Positions 1-8,836 of a DNA stretch of 64,000 nucleotides are shown here, piece by piece. Within the stretch, counting starts at the first letter, position 1. Each line of letters opens with the position of its first letter. The notes below the pieces were generated by a model, which saw only the letters and a list, made by a program, of their open reading frames with translations, had not been told where the DNA came from and searched no databases. The stretch comes from Terrimonas_B sp041743125 (GTDB lineage: Bacteria > Bacteroidota > Bacteroidia > Chitinophagales > Chitinophagaceae), in the NCBI GenBank assembly GCA_041743125.1, contig JBGTNK010000293.1, positions 17,099-81,098 on the forward strand, given 5' to 3'. Position numbers and translations under genes: made by a program.

Positions 1-812
1 ACCGCCAGAGTTTGTTTTTTATGGGCTGCCTTTTCTAAGGCAAGCAAAGCAGACGCATATCCATGTGGCTCGTATTGAAATTGCAATACCAACTCATCAC
101 AACTTTTTTCCCTTTCCCTTTCTATTATTTTGGCAAATGCATTTACAAAAGGATTAAAATAAAGAATCGTCTGGATAACTCTTGTGATTAAATTAAGCAG
201 AAAATCAAAGCGCCTTATATGCGAAAGCTCATGAAGTAATATCGCTTCTATTTGTTGAACAGTAAGGTGATTGATAGCTGCCACAGGCAGCAAAATGATT
301 GGTTTAAAGAAGCCGATGGTGACTGGCGAATTTACCAGATTTGACATCCATACATAAACAGGCCTGGTAATGCCCATATGAGGGGCTAATTTTTGCACAA
401 ACATTCTCCATTTCACATTAGATTTTGTTATCCCTGAATGACGAATATCGCTTACATACCGCAGGTTTCTGACAAAATTAAGAAGCGGGAAAATTAATAG
501 AATAAGATATAAACCAGAAGCTGCAGGTAATATGGTTTGCAACAACGAATTTACTGTTGAGTTTCCATCAACAGCTAACAATTCCGGGTATCCGGAGTGC
601 AGGGATTCGATATCAGCCAGCAACAGAAAAAAGGTATATAGAAACCAGGCCATTCCTGTAAAAAGCAATGCGGTGGCCAGGAAACTTTTTTGAGAAGACA
701 GGATATTCCTGTTTAATGCAGTTACTAATTGATAAATTACCCACAACAAAGCCATTTGCCACATGCTGTTTAATACAGCCCATCCCAAAGCCTGCAGAAA
801 GTTGGGTAGCAT
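1..812 (-). CDS. M56 family (BlaR1/MecR1-like) membrane metallopeptidase, 3' end cut by window edge
   Basis: The frame opens with ATG at 812 and stays open to base 1, giving about 270 residues of an incomplete protein. The N-terminus carries several hydrophobic membrane segments. A zinc-peptidase motif HELSH lies at about residues 194-198, followed some 40 residues later by ERERE-x-SCDELVL, the second conserved block of the BlaR1/MecR1 M56 peptidases. The start is 5 bases after the stop of the BlaI-like gene, so the two are one operon. In the family, signal sensing activates the peptidase, which inactivates BlaI. In Bacteroidota such proteins often carry other C-terminal domains (for example TonB-like), which cannot be judged here because the 3' end is missing. 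Family assignment is confident; the signal sensed is unknown. Confidence 0.85.
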   Translation of the reverse strand, partial: MLPNFLQALGWAVLNSMWQMALLWVIYQLVTALNRNILSSQKSFLATALLFTGMAWFLYTFFLLLADIESLHSGYPELLAVDGNSTVNSLLQTILPAASGLYLILLIFPLLNFVRNLRYVSDIRHSGITKSNVKWRMFVQKLAPHMGITRPVYVWMSNLVNSPVTIGFFKPIILLPVAAINHLTVQQIEAILLHELSHIRRFDFLLNLITRVIQTILYFNPFVNAFAKIIEREREKSCDELVLQFQYEPHGYASALLALEKAAHKKQTLA

Positions 813-817
813 GGTTG

Positions 818-1201
818 TTATTGTTTTTTCAGATCATTTAATATTTCCTGAATTTTTTCCAATTCATCAGGAGTGGCTTTATGTTCTCCTAAAGCCTGTA
901 TAACAAGTTGGGTAGGTGAGCCACCAAATAGACTATCAATCATTTTTCCCAACAAATGTTTTTGAGTTTTTTCTTTATTAACGGCTGCCTGGTATACATG
1001 GGTACGCATGGAGTCATCTCTTTTAACCAATCCCTTTTCATTCATGATTTGCATCAGTTTCAGCGTAGTGGTGTATCCAACATCCTTTGTAGAAGCCAGA
1101 CCTTCATGTACCTCCCGGACAGTTGCCAATCCCTTCATCCAAAGGATTTGCAATATTTCTAATTCACTTTCTGTGGGTTTGATAGTTCTTATTACTGACA
1201 T
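818..1201 (-). CDS. BlaI/MecI/CopY family transcriptional repressor
   Basis: This 127-residue protein has the winged-helix layout of BlaI/MecI repressors: an N-terminal block with PTESELEILQILW, then VREVHEGLA and the recognition-helix region GYTTTLKLMQIMNEKGLV, then a C-terminal dimerisation part with GGSPTQLVIQAL. Its length matches the family (about 120-130). It sits directly upstream of the M56 peptidase, the classical sensor-protease/repressor pairing. A perfect inverted repeat overlapping a promoter-like element lies 25-42 bases upstream of the start codon, so autorepression is likely. The target genes cannot be named from the sequence; a beta-lactamase link is not shown. Confidence 0.9.
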   Translation of the reverse strand: MSVIRTIKPTESELEILQILWMKGLATVREVHEGLASTKDVGYTTTLKLMQIMNEKGLVKRDDSMRTHVYQAAVNKEKTQKHLLGKMIDSLFGGSPTQLVIQALGEHKATPDELEKIQEILNDLKKQ

Positions 1202-1220
1202 GGGTTTTAGTTTTACTAAC

Positions 1221-1257
1221 CGAATATACGACTAATTTCGTATGAGAATAATTCTCA
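1221..1257 (-). promoter_or_regulatory. blaI promoter with two adjacent palindromes (BlaI-type operator and Fur-box-like site)
   Basis: On the minus strand TATATTCG (1228-1221) is one base off the Bacteroidota -7 consensus TAnnTTTG. It overlaps the perfect inverted repeat ATACGACTAATTTCGTAT (1226-1243; arms ATACGA/TCGTAT), which has the form expected for a BlaI operator. Immediately upstream is the perfect 15-bp palindrome TGAGAATAATTCTCA (1243-1257), which differs from the 7-1-7 Fur box TGATAATNATTATCA at one base per half. The repeats are directly visible; the regulator assignments are inferred. Confidence 0.55.
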
Positions 1258-1565
1258 CATATTTTTTATTTTTTTTTAACATCCCCCAATTTTAAGACGC
1301 TTACACCTTAAAAAGGTTACAACTATTAACGTACTTTGATGGCGGGTATATAAGGATAACATTAAAATCCTCCAGGATAAAAACTGTTTTAATTTTTGCC
1401 TTAGAAAAGTTTTTAGTAAGTAGAGGGTAAGTATTATTCCTCCCGGAGTTTGTTTCTAGCTTAGCCCTCCTAACATATCAAATGAAATCACCCTGGGTTT
1501 CCCTAAATTAATTGTCCATGCTGTTTTTGAAAACACTTATTTATTATAAACTCTCCTCCATACCA
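1258..1565. other. Intergenic stretch without a recognisable gene
   Basis: AT-rich DNA between the blaI control region and the end of the CHRD gene. I see no coding frame with family resemblance, no strong hairpin followed by a T-run and no repeat. Any 5' leader of blaI would start close to 1220, so this stretch is probably just spacer plus the CHRD 3' region. Confidence 0.4.
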
Positions 1566-2012
1566 TTATTGTTTTGTTAGTTGGCCCCTGATTTCACCTA
1601 ACGGGTAAGCTGTTGAATGAATATTGACATAATACAGATTGGCCATCAAATCAGCCTCCTGGCCGGCATCTAGTGCAGGAGATATATAATTGATAGGTGA
1701 AGTAACAGGGGAAGAAAATCCAAAAATAACACCCCCGGATACACCAACAGCGCCTTTGTGTATATGGGCGGCTGTAGCAGTAACTCCGCTATATGTTACA
1801 TTCACTGTCAAAATCTTTGTGTCCTTATTAAAGGTAGCCGTTGCACTTCCGGTAGCTGTGGATGGATTTGGAGAACTTTCATTTGCTCCGTTAATGGTGG
1901 CGGAAAATCTGACATTTGGATCTGGAACAGCAGGATCGTCGTCCTTATCACAGGAATAAAAAGAGGAAATTCCTAAAATAAGTAATGAACTTAATAAAAG
2001 ATTGTTGGGCAT
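1566..2012 (-). CDS. CHRD domain lipoprotein
   Basis: The first ATG is at 2012; an upstream TTG would add 25 residues with no signal-peptide character. From the ATG, a hydrophobic leader LLLSSLLILGISSFYSC ends in a lipobox Cys followed by an acidic DKDDD linker, the usual Bacteroidota surface-lipoprotein pattern. The remaining ~125 residues form one CHRD (chordin-like) domain, recognisable from the spaced VTYSGVTATAAHIHKGAVG, YYVNIHSTAYPLGEIRGQL blocks. CHRD proteins are extracytoplasmic beta-rich proteins of poorly defined function. The gene is monocistronic: an hppA terminator lies between it and the upstream gene. Confidence 0.8.
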   Translation of the reverse strand: MPNNLLLSSLLILGISSFYSCDKDDDPAVPDPNVRFSATINGANESSPNPSTATGSATATFNKDTKILTVNVTYSGVTATAAHIHKGAVGVSGGVIFGFSSPVTSPINYISPALDAGQEADLMANLYYVNIHSTAYPLGEIRGQLTKQ

Positions 2013-2160
2013 AATAATAGTTTTAAAAGTTGATTGGTAGAAAATATCTATTGCCTTATCGTATTGATAAAATCCAAAGTTGCCCAATCAAAAAAAATCT
2101 TTTAAATTCCTAACATTATGAAACCCTGTATGGGGCTATTTTCCGTGCAATTAGTGAGGG

Positions 2161-2196
2161 AAAAAAAATAGCCCCACTGTAGAAACAGCGGGACTA
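2161..2196 (-). terminator. Rho-independent terminator of hppA
   Basis: Read on the minus strand, arms at 2196-2185 and 2180-2169 form a 12-bp stem (two G-U pairs) around a TTCT loop, followed by eight T residues (2168-2161). It lies about 30 bases after the hppA stop and points in the same direction. Confidence 0.85.
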
Positions 2197-2227
2197 TGTG
2201 ATAATGGTTCTGATTAAGATCTTACAA

Positions 2228-4468
2228 CTACTTATATTGAACTGTATTGTTAATCTGATTAGCTACGATGCCTTTTTTTTCTTTTACAACTGACTCTATA
2301 GCGGGAACTATTTTCTTAATATGAACCCCGTCTCCATTTGTGCCACTCATTTGGGCAAGGGTAGGGGCTATAACCAAAGATACAATAGACATCAATTTAA
2401 TAAGAATATTCATTGAAGGTCCGGAAGTGTCTTTAAATGGATCCCCAACCGTATCTCCTGTCACAGATGCTTTATGGGGTTCTGATTTTTTATAATACAT
2501 TTCTCCGTTTATCTCAACGCCCTTCTCAAAAGATTTTTTAGCATTATCCCATGCACCACCGGCATTATTCTGAAACATTCCCATCAGTACGCCACTTACA
2601 GTAGCTCCGGCTAAAAATCCTCCAAGAGCCTCGGCTCCTAACCCAGGCATAAAGCCTATAATAAGGGGTGAAATAATTGCTATAGCACCCGGTAACATCA
2701 TTTTTTTCAGAGAAGCCTGGGTAGAGATGGCCACGCATTTATCATATTCGGGTTTGCCGGTACCTTCCATAATACCGGGAATAGTACGAAACTGCCTGCG
2801 AACTTCTTCTACCATTGCCATGGCTGCTTCGCCCACAGCACGAATTGCCAAAGAGGAAAAAATGAAAGGTATCATACCGCCTACAAACAAACAAGCTAAA
2901 ACATTCGCTTTATAAATATCTATTCCACTAATACCTGCTACCCCAACAAAAGCAGCAAATAATGCAAGGGCCGTTAGTGCAGCTGATGCTATTGCAAATC
3001 CCTTTCCGCTGGCAGCAGTAGTATTGCCAACCGCATCCAGTACATCTGTTTTTTCTCTAACGTCCGCAGGTAATTCACTCATTTCAGCAATACCACCTGC
3101 ATTGTCAGCAATAGGACCAAAAGCATCAATGGCCAACTGCATAGCGGTAGTTGCCATCATACCGGCAGCAGCTATCGCCACACCATATAAGCCTGCACAT
3201 TCATAGGAGCCCCATATACCACCTGCCAGAACTAGTATCGGTAAAAAAGTGGATTCCATACCAACGGCTAAACCTCCGATTACATTGGTAGCATGGCCTG
3301 TAGAAGATTGACGAATAATACTCAGGACAGGCCTTTTGCCCATTGCCGTATAATATTCTGTGATCACACTCATTAATGCACCAACGAGCAGACCCACACC
3401 AATTGCACCCATTACACCCCATTTAGTAAACACAACACCTCTTAATATCATATCTTCCGGAAGTAGCCAATATACAAGGCCGGCAGCGGCAAATGCCGTA
3501 AGGATCATTGATCCCCAATTACCCATATTCAATGCTCTTTGCACTGTGTTGGTATTGATTCCCGCACTATCACTAATCCGGACAAACAAGGTTCCTACTA
3601 TTGAAAACAGGATGCCAATGCCAGCTATAAGCATCGGGAGAACAACAGGAGAATATCCCCCTAATACATCGCTCCCGATAATTTCCGTTTGCTGCCCTAA
3701 TACTATGGTGGCAAGTACCGTGGCCACATAGGATCCAAAAAGATCTGCGCCCATTCCTGCAACGTCTCCAACATTATCCCCCACATTATCTGCAATAGTA
3801 GCAGGGTTTCTGGGATCATCTTCAGGTATTCCTGCTTCCACTTTACCCACAAGGTCTGCACCTACGTCGGCAGCCTTCGTATATATGCCACCGCCAACCC
3901 TGGCAAATAATGCGATAGATTCTGCTCCTAAAGAAAACCCAGTGAGTACCTCAATCGTTCTGATCATTTCATCAGAATTCAAAGCAGCATCCGGAGCAAA
4001 AATTTGTTTTAAAACGATAAACAAACCGCCTAATCCCAAAACCGCTAATCCTGCTACACCCACACCCATTACTGCTCCCCCGGTAAATGAAACATTCAAC
4101 GCTTTACTTAAACTTGTTCTGGCTGCCTGGGCAGTTCGAACATTCGCCTTAGTTGCAGCCTTCATACCAATATACCCGGCAGTTGCGCTCAATACTGCTC
4201 CAATGACAAATGCAACAGCAATAGCCCAATGTGAGTGAGGGTTGGAGGAAGCCATTACGGCAAGTAAAACACCAACTATAACAACGAAATATCCTAATAC
4301 CTTCCATTCTGCCTTCAAAAAAGCCATGGCTCCCTCAGCAATATAATTGCTGATCTCTTTCATCCTGTCTGTACCCGCATCCTGCCTGGCTACCCAGTTG
4401 AATTTTATCAGTGTATATAAAAGACCAATAATGCCCATTAAGGGAACCAGATAAATCAATTTGTCCAT
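2228..4468 (-). CDS. hppA: Membrane-bound ion-pumping pyrophosphatase (K+-dependent type)
   Basis: Hydrolyses PPi and pumps H+ and/or Na+ out of the cytoplasm. From the ATG at 4468 the protein has 746 residues with about 16 hydrophobic segments, the normal size. The diagnostic block with DVGADLVGKVE and the following acidic NVGDNVGDVAGMGADLFGS binds Mg-PPi. The sequence GNTTAASGKG has Ala and Gly at the positions that are Lys and Thr in K+-independent enzymes, so a K+-dependent pump is expected. I chose 4468 over the in-frame TTG at 4507 because a -7 element (4505-4512) places transcription start downstream of that TTG, and because MDKLIYLVPLMG resembles family N-termini. The ion specificity (H+, Na+ or both) cannot be decided by eye. 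A terminator follows at 2196-2161. Confidence 0.96.
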   Translation of the reverse strand: MDKLIYLVPLMGIIGLLYTLIKFNWVARQDAGTDRMKEISNYIAEGAMAFLKAEWKVLGYFVVIVGVLLAVMASSNPHSHWAIAVAFVIGAVLSATAGYIGMKAATKANVRTAQAARTSLSKALNVSFTGGAVMGVGVAGLAVLGLGGLFIVLKQIFAPDAALNSDEMIRTIEVLTGFSLGAESIALFARVGGGIYTKAADVGADLVGKVEAGIPEDDPRNPATIADNVGDNVGDVAGMGADLFGSYVATVLATIVLGQQTEIIGSDVLGGYSPVVLPMLIAGIGILFSIVGTLFVRISDSAGINTNTVQRALNMGNWGSMILTAFAAAGLVYWLLPEDMILRGVVFTKWGVMGAIGVGLLVGALMSVITEYYTAMGKRPVLSIIRQSSTGHATNVIGGLAVGMESTFLPILVLAGGIWGSYECAGLYGVAIAAAGMMATTAMQLAIDAFGPIADNAGGIAEMSELPADVREKTDVLDAVGNTTAASGKGFAIASAALTALALFAAFVGVAGISGIDIYKANVLACLFVGGMIPFIFSSLAIRAVGEAAMAMVEEVRRQFRTIPGIMEGTGKPEYDKCVAISTQASLKKMMLPGAIAIISPLIIGFMPGLGAEALGGFLAGATVSGVLMGMFQNNAGGAWDNAKKSFEKGVEINGEMYYKKSEPHKASVTGDTVGDPFKDTSGPSMNILIKLMSIVSLVIAPTLAQMSGTNGDGVHIKKIVPAIESVVKEKKGIVANQINNTVQYK

Positions 4469-4504
4469 AAGCTTAGGTTCTATATAAATAATTTTAAAGG
4501 TGGG

Positions 4505-4512
4505 CAAAGATA
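4505..4512 (-). promoter_or_regulatory. hppA promoter -7 element
   Basis: Minus-strand TATCTTTG is an exact match to the Bacteroidota -7 consensus TAnnTTTG, 36 bases upstream of the hppA ATG. No clear -33 TTTG was found at the usual 19-21 base spacing. Confidence 0.45.
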
Positions 4513-4968
4513 GGGGATGAAAGTATAAATTGGGTATTTGGTAACAGAGATTTTAGCCGCCGCAAAAAGCGGCTGCAAAGCCTTGATTGACCTTCATTAA
4601 GGAGATAATGAGAATTAAATAACTGATGGCTTTATGTAAACTTAAGAATGTATTACTTGCCTTTGCCAAATTCAATAAAAGATATTAAAATGGCATAAGA
4701 AATTTCTCCAAAATTTCCAGCTTCCATTTTTCATCCACTTTTTGGATTAGGTTTATTCAGTGACTTTGCAATCGCCAGGATTATGTGTTTGTACATGAAT
4801 GCAATCTTTTTTCAAACAACTACTTTTTCATTTTAGATTTCAATTGCAATGAGGAACTTGTTCCCCAATTTTTCAATCCCACCATTTCATTTTTCTTATT
4901 AATTTATAATTGACAGGCTAAATCAAATACTGAGACGTAATGGCATATTCCTTGTTTTGCAGGTGGGT
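4513..4968. other. Intergenic stretch, no gene recognised
   Basis: About 450 bases between the divergent hppA and PAP2 genes. It holds one GC hairpin (AGCCGC at 4555-4560 with GCGGCT at 4569-4574) with no T-run, so not an obvious terminator. No open frame with protein character was found. Confidence 0.4.
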
Positions 4969-5883
4969 ATGCGTACTTTTTATACCCTGGTCGTGCTGGC
5001 CCTCATCCAATTAAATTCCTTTGGTCAAAATAGAACTGACAGTAGCCTTCAGAAACCTGACGATTTAGTAGAAATAAAGGACCCATCCGTACCCGCGCCA
5101 AAAGATAAATTTTCACAAAAACGAGAGGTTTATAAATTAAGGGCGGCATCAGACATTCCTATTATAGCCATTGGAACTGGGTGGAGCCTGTATGCCTTCA
5201 GTAAAATTTATAGTAAGGACAAATCATCCGAAGAAAAAATTTTAACCCTTGATAAGAATCAGATCCCTTCATTTGACCGGCGGGGTGCCGGAGTTTATCA
5301 CCCTGATGCGGATGAATTGGGTGATATGCTTTTTTATGGGTCTATGCCACTACCCATCATACTGATGTTTGATAAAGAGATTAGAAAAGATGGGATAAAA
5401 ACAGCCGTCTTATATTTAGAATCTATGTCTATAACCGGCTTACTTTACACGGGTTCTATTTACCTGAACGATCGATATCGTCCATATGCATACAATCCCA
5501 ATGTTCCTATGCCAAAAAGAACAAGAGGCGGGGCAAAGAATTCCTTTTTTGCAGGTCATGCTGCATTGGTGGGAACATCCACTTTTTTTATAGCTAAAAT
5601 GCTGAACGATTATCACCCGGAGTCAAAAGTGAAATGGATACCTTTTACACTGGCCGGCCTGGCAACAGCTACAACTGGCTATATGCGATACAGAGGAGGC
5701 CAGCATTTTTTGTCCGATGTAATAATCGGTACTGTGGTTGGTACCTTATCCGGAATTCTGGTTCCGCATGTTCATAAGAATAAGGAAATCGAAAACCGGA
5801 AACTTTCATTTACTGCTTCCTACCTTGGAAGTACACCACAATTTGGAATAGTATACAAATTCAATAATCAGAAAGTGCAATAA
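4969..5883 (+). CDS. Exported PAP2 superfamily phosphatase
   Basis: A 304-residue protein beginning MRTFYTLVVLALIQLNSFGQ, a signal peptide ending in a typical Bacteroidota FGQ cleavage site. The C-terminal half has the three PAP2/acid-phosphatase motifs: K-x6-RP-type KDRYRP-like block around NDRYRPYAY, SFFAGHAA (the SGH motif with Ala in place of Gly's neighbour) and the RYRGGQHFLSDVIIG block with the catalytic His. Several hydrophobic segments indicate an inner-membrane or periplasmic enzyme acting on lipid phosphates such as undecaprenyl-PP or phosphatidate; the substrate is not determinable. ATG 4969 is preferred to a TTG 12 bases upstream. The 3' end overlaps the convergent nnr gene by 23 bases. 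Confidence 0.85.
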   Translation: MRTFYTLVVLALIQLNSFGQNRTDSSLQKPDDLVEIKDPSVPAPKDKFSQKREVYKLRAASDIPIIAIGTGWSLYAFSKIYSKDKSSEEKILTLDKNQIPSFDRRGAGVYHPDADELGDMLFYGSMPLPIILMFDKEIRKDGIKTAVLYLESMSITGLLYTGSIYLNDRYRPYAYNPNVPMPKRTRGGAKNSFFAGHAALVGTSTFFIAKMLNDYHPESKVKWIPFTLAGLATATTGYMRYRGGQHFLSDVIIGTVVGTLSGILVPHVHKNKEIENRKLSFTASYLGSTPQFGIVYKFNNQKVQ

Positions 5884-7372
5884 AAGCATCAGGCAGGAAA
5901 TCAATTAGATCACCGGCGATCATAGATTCCATTGATTTTTTTTCGGCAGCTATGTCGCCTGATAAACCGTGAAGATAAACTCCAAGAATAGCCGCATCTT
6001 CAGCGTCATACCCTTGTGCTAATAAGGAGGTTAAAATACCAGTCAAGACATCGCCACTGCCAGCAGTAGCCATTCCGGCATTGCCAGTCATGTTGAAAAA
6101 ATTTTGCCCGGCTACTGTGCTTATTAAAGTATGGTGGCCTTTAAGTATAATATTGACTTTAAGTTCAGTTGATATTTCGGCTGTAAGTCTTACCCTGTCA
6201 AAATCATTTGCTGTGCATCCAAATAATCTTTCAAACTCTTTTGGATGCGGCGTGAGAATAGAGTTGGACGGGATTAATTTCAGTAATTCCTTTTCTGAAG
6301 CCATTATATTCAATGCATCGGCATCAAGCACCACCGGGTTTGAAAATTTTTCAAATAGTTGATAGAGCATCATTTTTGTTTCCTTTGCTGTTCCTATTCC
6401 AGGGCCGATGCCCACGGATTTATATTTGGAAAGATCATCCTCAACCTTTGTTAGGAACGACGAATTGAAATCTGTCATCACCATCGCTTCAGGAATGGTA
6501 GATTGCACAATATCATAACTACTTTTTGGAACATGGCAGGTAAGGAGCCCAACTCCTGTTCTCAAACAAGCCCTTGCAGATAAAACAGCAGCTCCGGTTT
6601 TACCATAGCTTCCCGCAACAATTAATGCATGCCCATAATTTCCCTTATGTGAAAACCTGTTTCGAGGTTTGTAAATGGAGCGAATTAGTTCTTTGTCAAT
6701 TATCTCATCTTGAGATTTCGCCTGTAACAAGAAGCCTGGATGTAAACCAATATCAAGTATATGCAGTTCACCCAGGAAGTTACTATTTTCTGCTACGAGG
6801 AAGGCCTTTTTATAACATTGAAAACTTAATGTATGATTGGCGCGGACAACGACCTGTCCGTAGGAAGAACGATCTGTAAATAAGCCGCTGGGCATATCTA
6901 TAGAAATAACAGGGCACCCGGAATTGTTTATATAATGTACTAATAAGGCAGGCACACCCTCTATACCGCGGTTTAGCCCTGATCCAAAAAGGGCGTCTAT
7001 GATAATGTCGTTCTTATCAAATTCATGAAAATTTTCCTGCGTTTGTATATATCGTATATGGGTTTCAGGATATTGATGCAGCCTGGCCAGGTTGGTTTGA
7101 AAATCATCTGTTCCTTTGTGACCGAATTCAAGAATATAGACTACCACTCTGCATTTTCTTTCAGTCATCATTCTTGCAATGGCAAGTCCATCTCCGCCAT
7201 TGTTTCCTTTTCCGCAATAAACTTGAATTAAATTTTCAGTATAATTATTTCGTTCCAGCCAGTCGGCACATTTGCCGGCAGCTCTTTCCATCAGATCTAT
7301 GGATGCGACAGGTTCATGCTGAATTGTAAACTGATCCCAGTTTCTTATTTGATCGGCAGAAAGTAATTTCAT
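5861..7372 (-). CDS. nnr: Bifunctional NAD(P)H-hydrate repair enzyme (epimerase plus ADP/ATP-dependent dehydratase)
   Basis: Repairs damaged NAD(P)HX. The N-terminal ~215 residues are the YjeF_N epimerase domain (KCADWLER, YCGKGNNGGDGLAIARMM, IIDALFGSGLNR, SIDMPSGLF). The C-terminal ~280 residues are the ribokinase-like YjeF_C dehydratase (GSYGKTGAAVLSARACLRTGVGLLT, VLDADALNI, ILTPHPKEFERLFG, NGxGD-like TAGSGDVLTGILTSLLAQG). About 503 residues from ATG 7372, the usual fused length. MKLLSADQIRNWD matches family starts better than the ATG at 7405. Convergent with the PAP2 gene, with a 23-base 3' overlap. Confidence 0.95.
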   Translation of the reverse strand: MKLLSADQIRNWDQFTIQHEPVASIDLMERAAGKCADWLERNNYTENLIQVYCGKGNNGGDGLAIARMMTERKCRVVVYILEFGHKGTDDFQTNLARLHQYPETHIRYIQTQENFHEFDKNDIIIDALFGSGLNRGIEGVPALLVHYINNSGCPVISIDMPSGLFTDRSSYGQVVVRANHTLSFQCYKKAFLVAENSNFLGELHILDIGLHPGFLLQAKSQDEIIDKELIRSIYKPRNRFSHKGNYGHALIVAGSYGKTGAAVLSARACLRTGVGLLTCHVPKSSYDIVQSTIPEAMVMTDFNSSFLTKVEDDLSKYKSVGIGPGIGTAKETKMMLYQLFEKFSNPVVLDADALNIMASEKELLKLIPSNSILTPHPKEFERLFGCTANDFDRVRLTAEISTELKVNIILKGHHTLISTVAGQNFFNMTGNAGMATAGSGDVLTGILTSLLAQGYDAEDAAILGVYLHGLSGDIAAEKKSMESMIAGDLIDFLPDAFIALSDY

Positions 7373-7480
7373 AAATCCGTTGATAGGAATAAGGGCAGAT
7401 AACATTCGGATTAAAAATGAATGAATATAATAATCCTATTCCTACCTAAAGTTGAGAAACAATTTCTAAAATCCGAACCC

Positions 7481-8731
7481 TTATTTATTTTTTGCTTCTT
7501 TTGGAGAGGAGTCAATTTTTGCAAATTTTGATTGCATCATCTTTTGCAATCCTGAAGTATCATCTTCATCGTCCCTGTTGTTCTTTGTCTGTTCATAATC
7601 ACCGAAAATATCGTAGGCCTTATTTGCCGCAGCATAAATATTCCGATTGTACTTGTTACCCAGAATAATGATAGTCACTTTTTCATCTAGCAATCTTGCA
7701 AACGCTGCGTTAAAGCCATGCCAGCGACCAAAATGATAAATAACTTTTTTGCCGTTTGGAATTAATAACATTCTCCATCCTAAACCATAATTATGAACAG
7801 ATGGTCTTTCAAGACTATTAGGCGTAAACGCAGAGTCCAACAACGATTTGTTCAGGAATTGATCCGTATATAATGCCTGGTCCCATTTAAGAAGATCTCT
7901 TGGCGTTGAGTAAATATTTTTATCTCCCATCGTTCCTTCCATCCGGTCATTTTGCCAATGAGAATTATTGTAATTAAAGGATGGAACAGCAATAGCAGAA
8001 TCAGCCCGGGAGTATACATAAGTATCCTGCATCTGTAACGGATCAAATATCCTTTCTTTCATAAAACTGGCAAATGGCTGACCCGAAATTTTTTCTATTA
8101 TGAGGGCAAGTAAGACAAAATTGGTATTACTATAACTGAACCGCCTGTTAGGTGAAAAACTCCTGTTTGGCTTTTTGGTAATCAAAAAATCAAGTACGTC
8201 CTGATTAGTAACGTACATGTTTTTATAGGTCTTATCTGCCTCTATGAAATAAAGATAGTTAGGTAATCCACTTCTGTGGTTCAATAACATTCTCACTGTA
8301 ATGCCCTGGTAGGGGAGCAGAGGGAAATAGGTTTGTAGTGAATCATCCAGGGACAACTTATTTTCCTGCACCAGCCGCAGCACAGCCATAGCCGTTAGCG
8401 TTTTTCCTGAAGAAGCGATATGAAGAGCGGTTGAATCAGTGATCGGGTCGGTTTTTCTCAGATCAGCAAACCCTGAATATTTTTCATAGATCACGTCGCC
8501 GTCCTTGGCCACCAAAATACTGCCATTAAATCCCCGCCTGAGCAGCAATGAATCAAAAAAATAAGTCAAGGCCCGATGGTAATAGCGAAATTCTTGTTTA
8601 TCCAATTGTTTGGGAGTAGGCGGATAATATTGCAGGGAATCATCTTTTACTGTACGTTCACCGTTTGATGATGCTTCGTTACAACCATAAATAATTGCAA
8701 CTAATAGAAGTGAGTAGATAATGGTTTTCAA
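7481..8731 (-). CDS. Lipoprotein serine hydrolase of the class C beta-lactamase/DD-peptidase fold
   Basis: A 416-residue protein starting MKTIIYSLLLVAIIYGC, a lipoprotein signal with Cys17. The three active-site motifs of the serine beta-lactamase-like superfamily are visible: SSGK (SxxK) in HIASSGKTLTAMA, YSN in FSYSNTNFVLLAL, and HFGRWHG near residue 340 in place of the KTG/HxG motif. The family includes esterases, D-aminopeptidases and penicillin-binding-like proteins, so this is not evidence for antibiotic resistance. It is probably periplasmic and membrane-anchored. The promoter just upstream is the best consensus match in the window. The gene is divergent from serA. Confidence 0.88.
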   Translation of the reverse strand: MKTIIYSLLLVAIIYGCNEASSNGERTVKDDSLQYYPPTPKQLDKQEFRYYHRALTYFFDSLLLRRGFNGSILVAKDGDVIYEKYSGFADLRKTDPITDSTALHIASSGKTLTAMAVLRLVQENKLSLDDSLQTYFPLLPYQGITVRMLLNHRSGLPNYLYFIEADKTYKNMYVTNQDVLDFLITKKPNRSFSPNRRFSYSNTNFVLLALIIEKISGQPFASFMKERIFDPLQMQDTYVYSRADSAIAVPSFNYNNSHWQNDRMEGTMGDKNIYSTPRDLLKWDQALYTDQFLNKSLLDSAFTPNSLERPSVHNYGLGWRMLLIPNGKKVIYHFGRWHGFNAAFARLLDEKVTIIILGNKYNRNIYAAANKAYDIFGDYEQTKNNRDDEDDTSGLQKMMQSKFAKIDSSPKEAKNK

Positions 8732-8747
8732 TAGTGGTTAGTTTAAA

Positions 8748-8778
8748 CAAAATTAGTTGTTACAGAAATGGAGCCAAA
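8748..8778 (-). promoter_or_regulatory. Consensus Bacteroidota promoter for the serine hydrolase gene
   Basis: On the minus strand, TTTG (8778-8775), a 19-base spacer and TAATTTTG (8755-8748) match both the -33 and -7 consensus elements of Bacteroidota sigma-ABfr promoters with ideal spacing. The start codon is 17 bases beyond the -7 box, so the leader would be only about 10 bases. Confidence 0.65.
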
Positions 8779-8824
8779 CTCCCTGTTTTCCCCAATGGCT
8801 AATTTATGTTAATAACGCGAGAGT

Positions 8825-8832
8825 TATATTTG
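8825..8832 (+). promoter_or_regulatory. serA promoter -7 element, almost on top of the start codon
   Basis: TATATTTG matches TAnnTTTG exactly and ends 4 bases before the serA ATG at 8837. A TTTA at 8803-8806 (18-base spacing) is a partial -33 match. Transcription starting at the usual distance would give a leaderless or nearly leaderless mRNA. Confidence 0.45.
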
Positions 8833-8836
8833 CAGT

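Noticed and set aside
3360..3731. Plus-strand open frame of 123 codons inside hppA
   Set aside because: Antisense to a well-supported gene, with no known-family sequence; it exists because low-stop codon bias on the other strand leaves long frames.
4555..4574. GC-rich hairpin AGCCGC/GCGGCT upstream of hppA as a terminator
   Set aside because: It has no T-run on either side, and no gene ends next to it.
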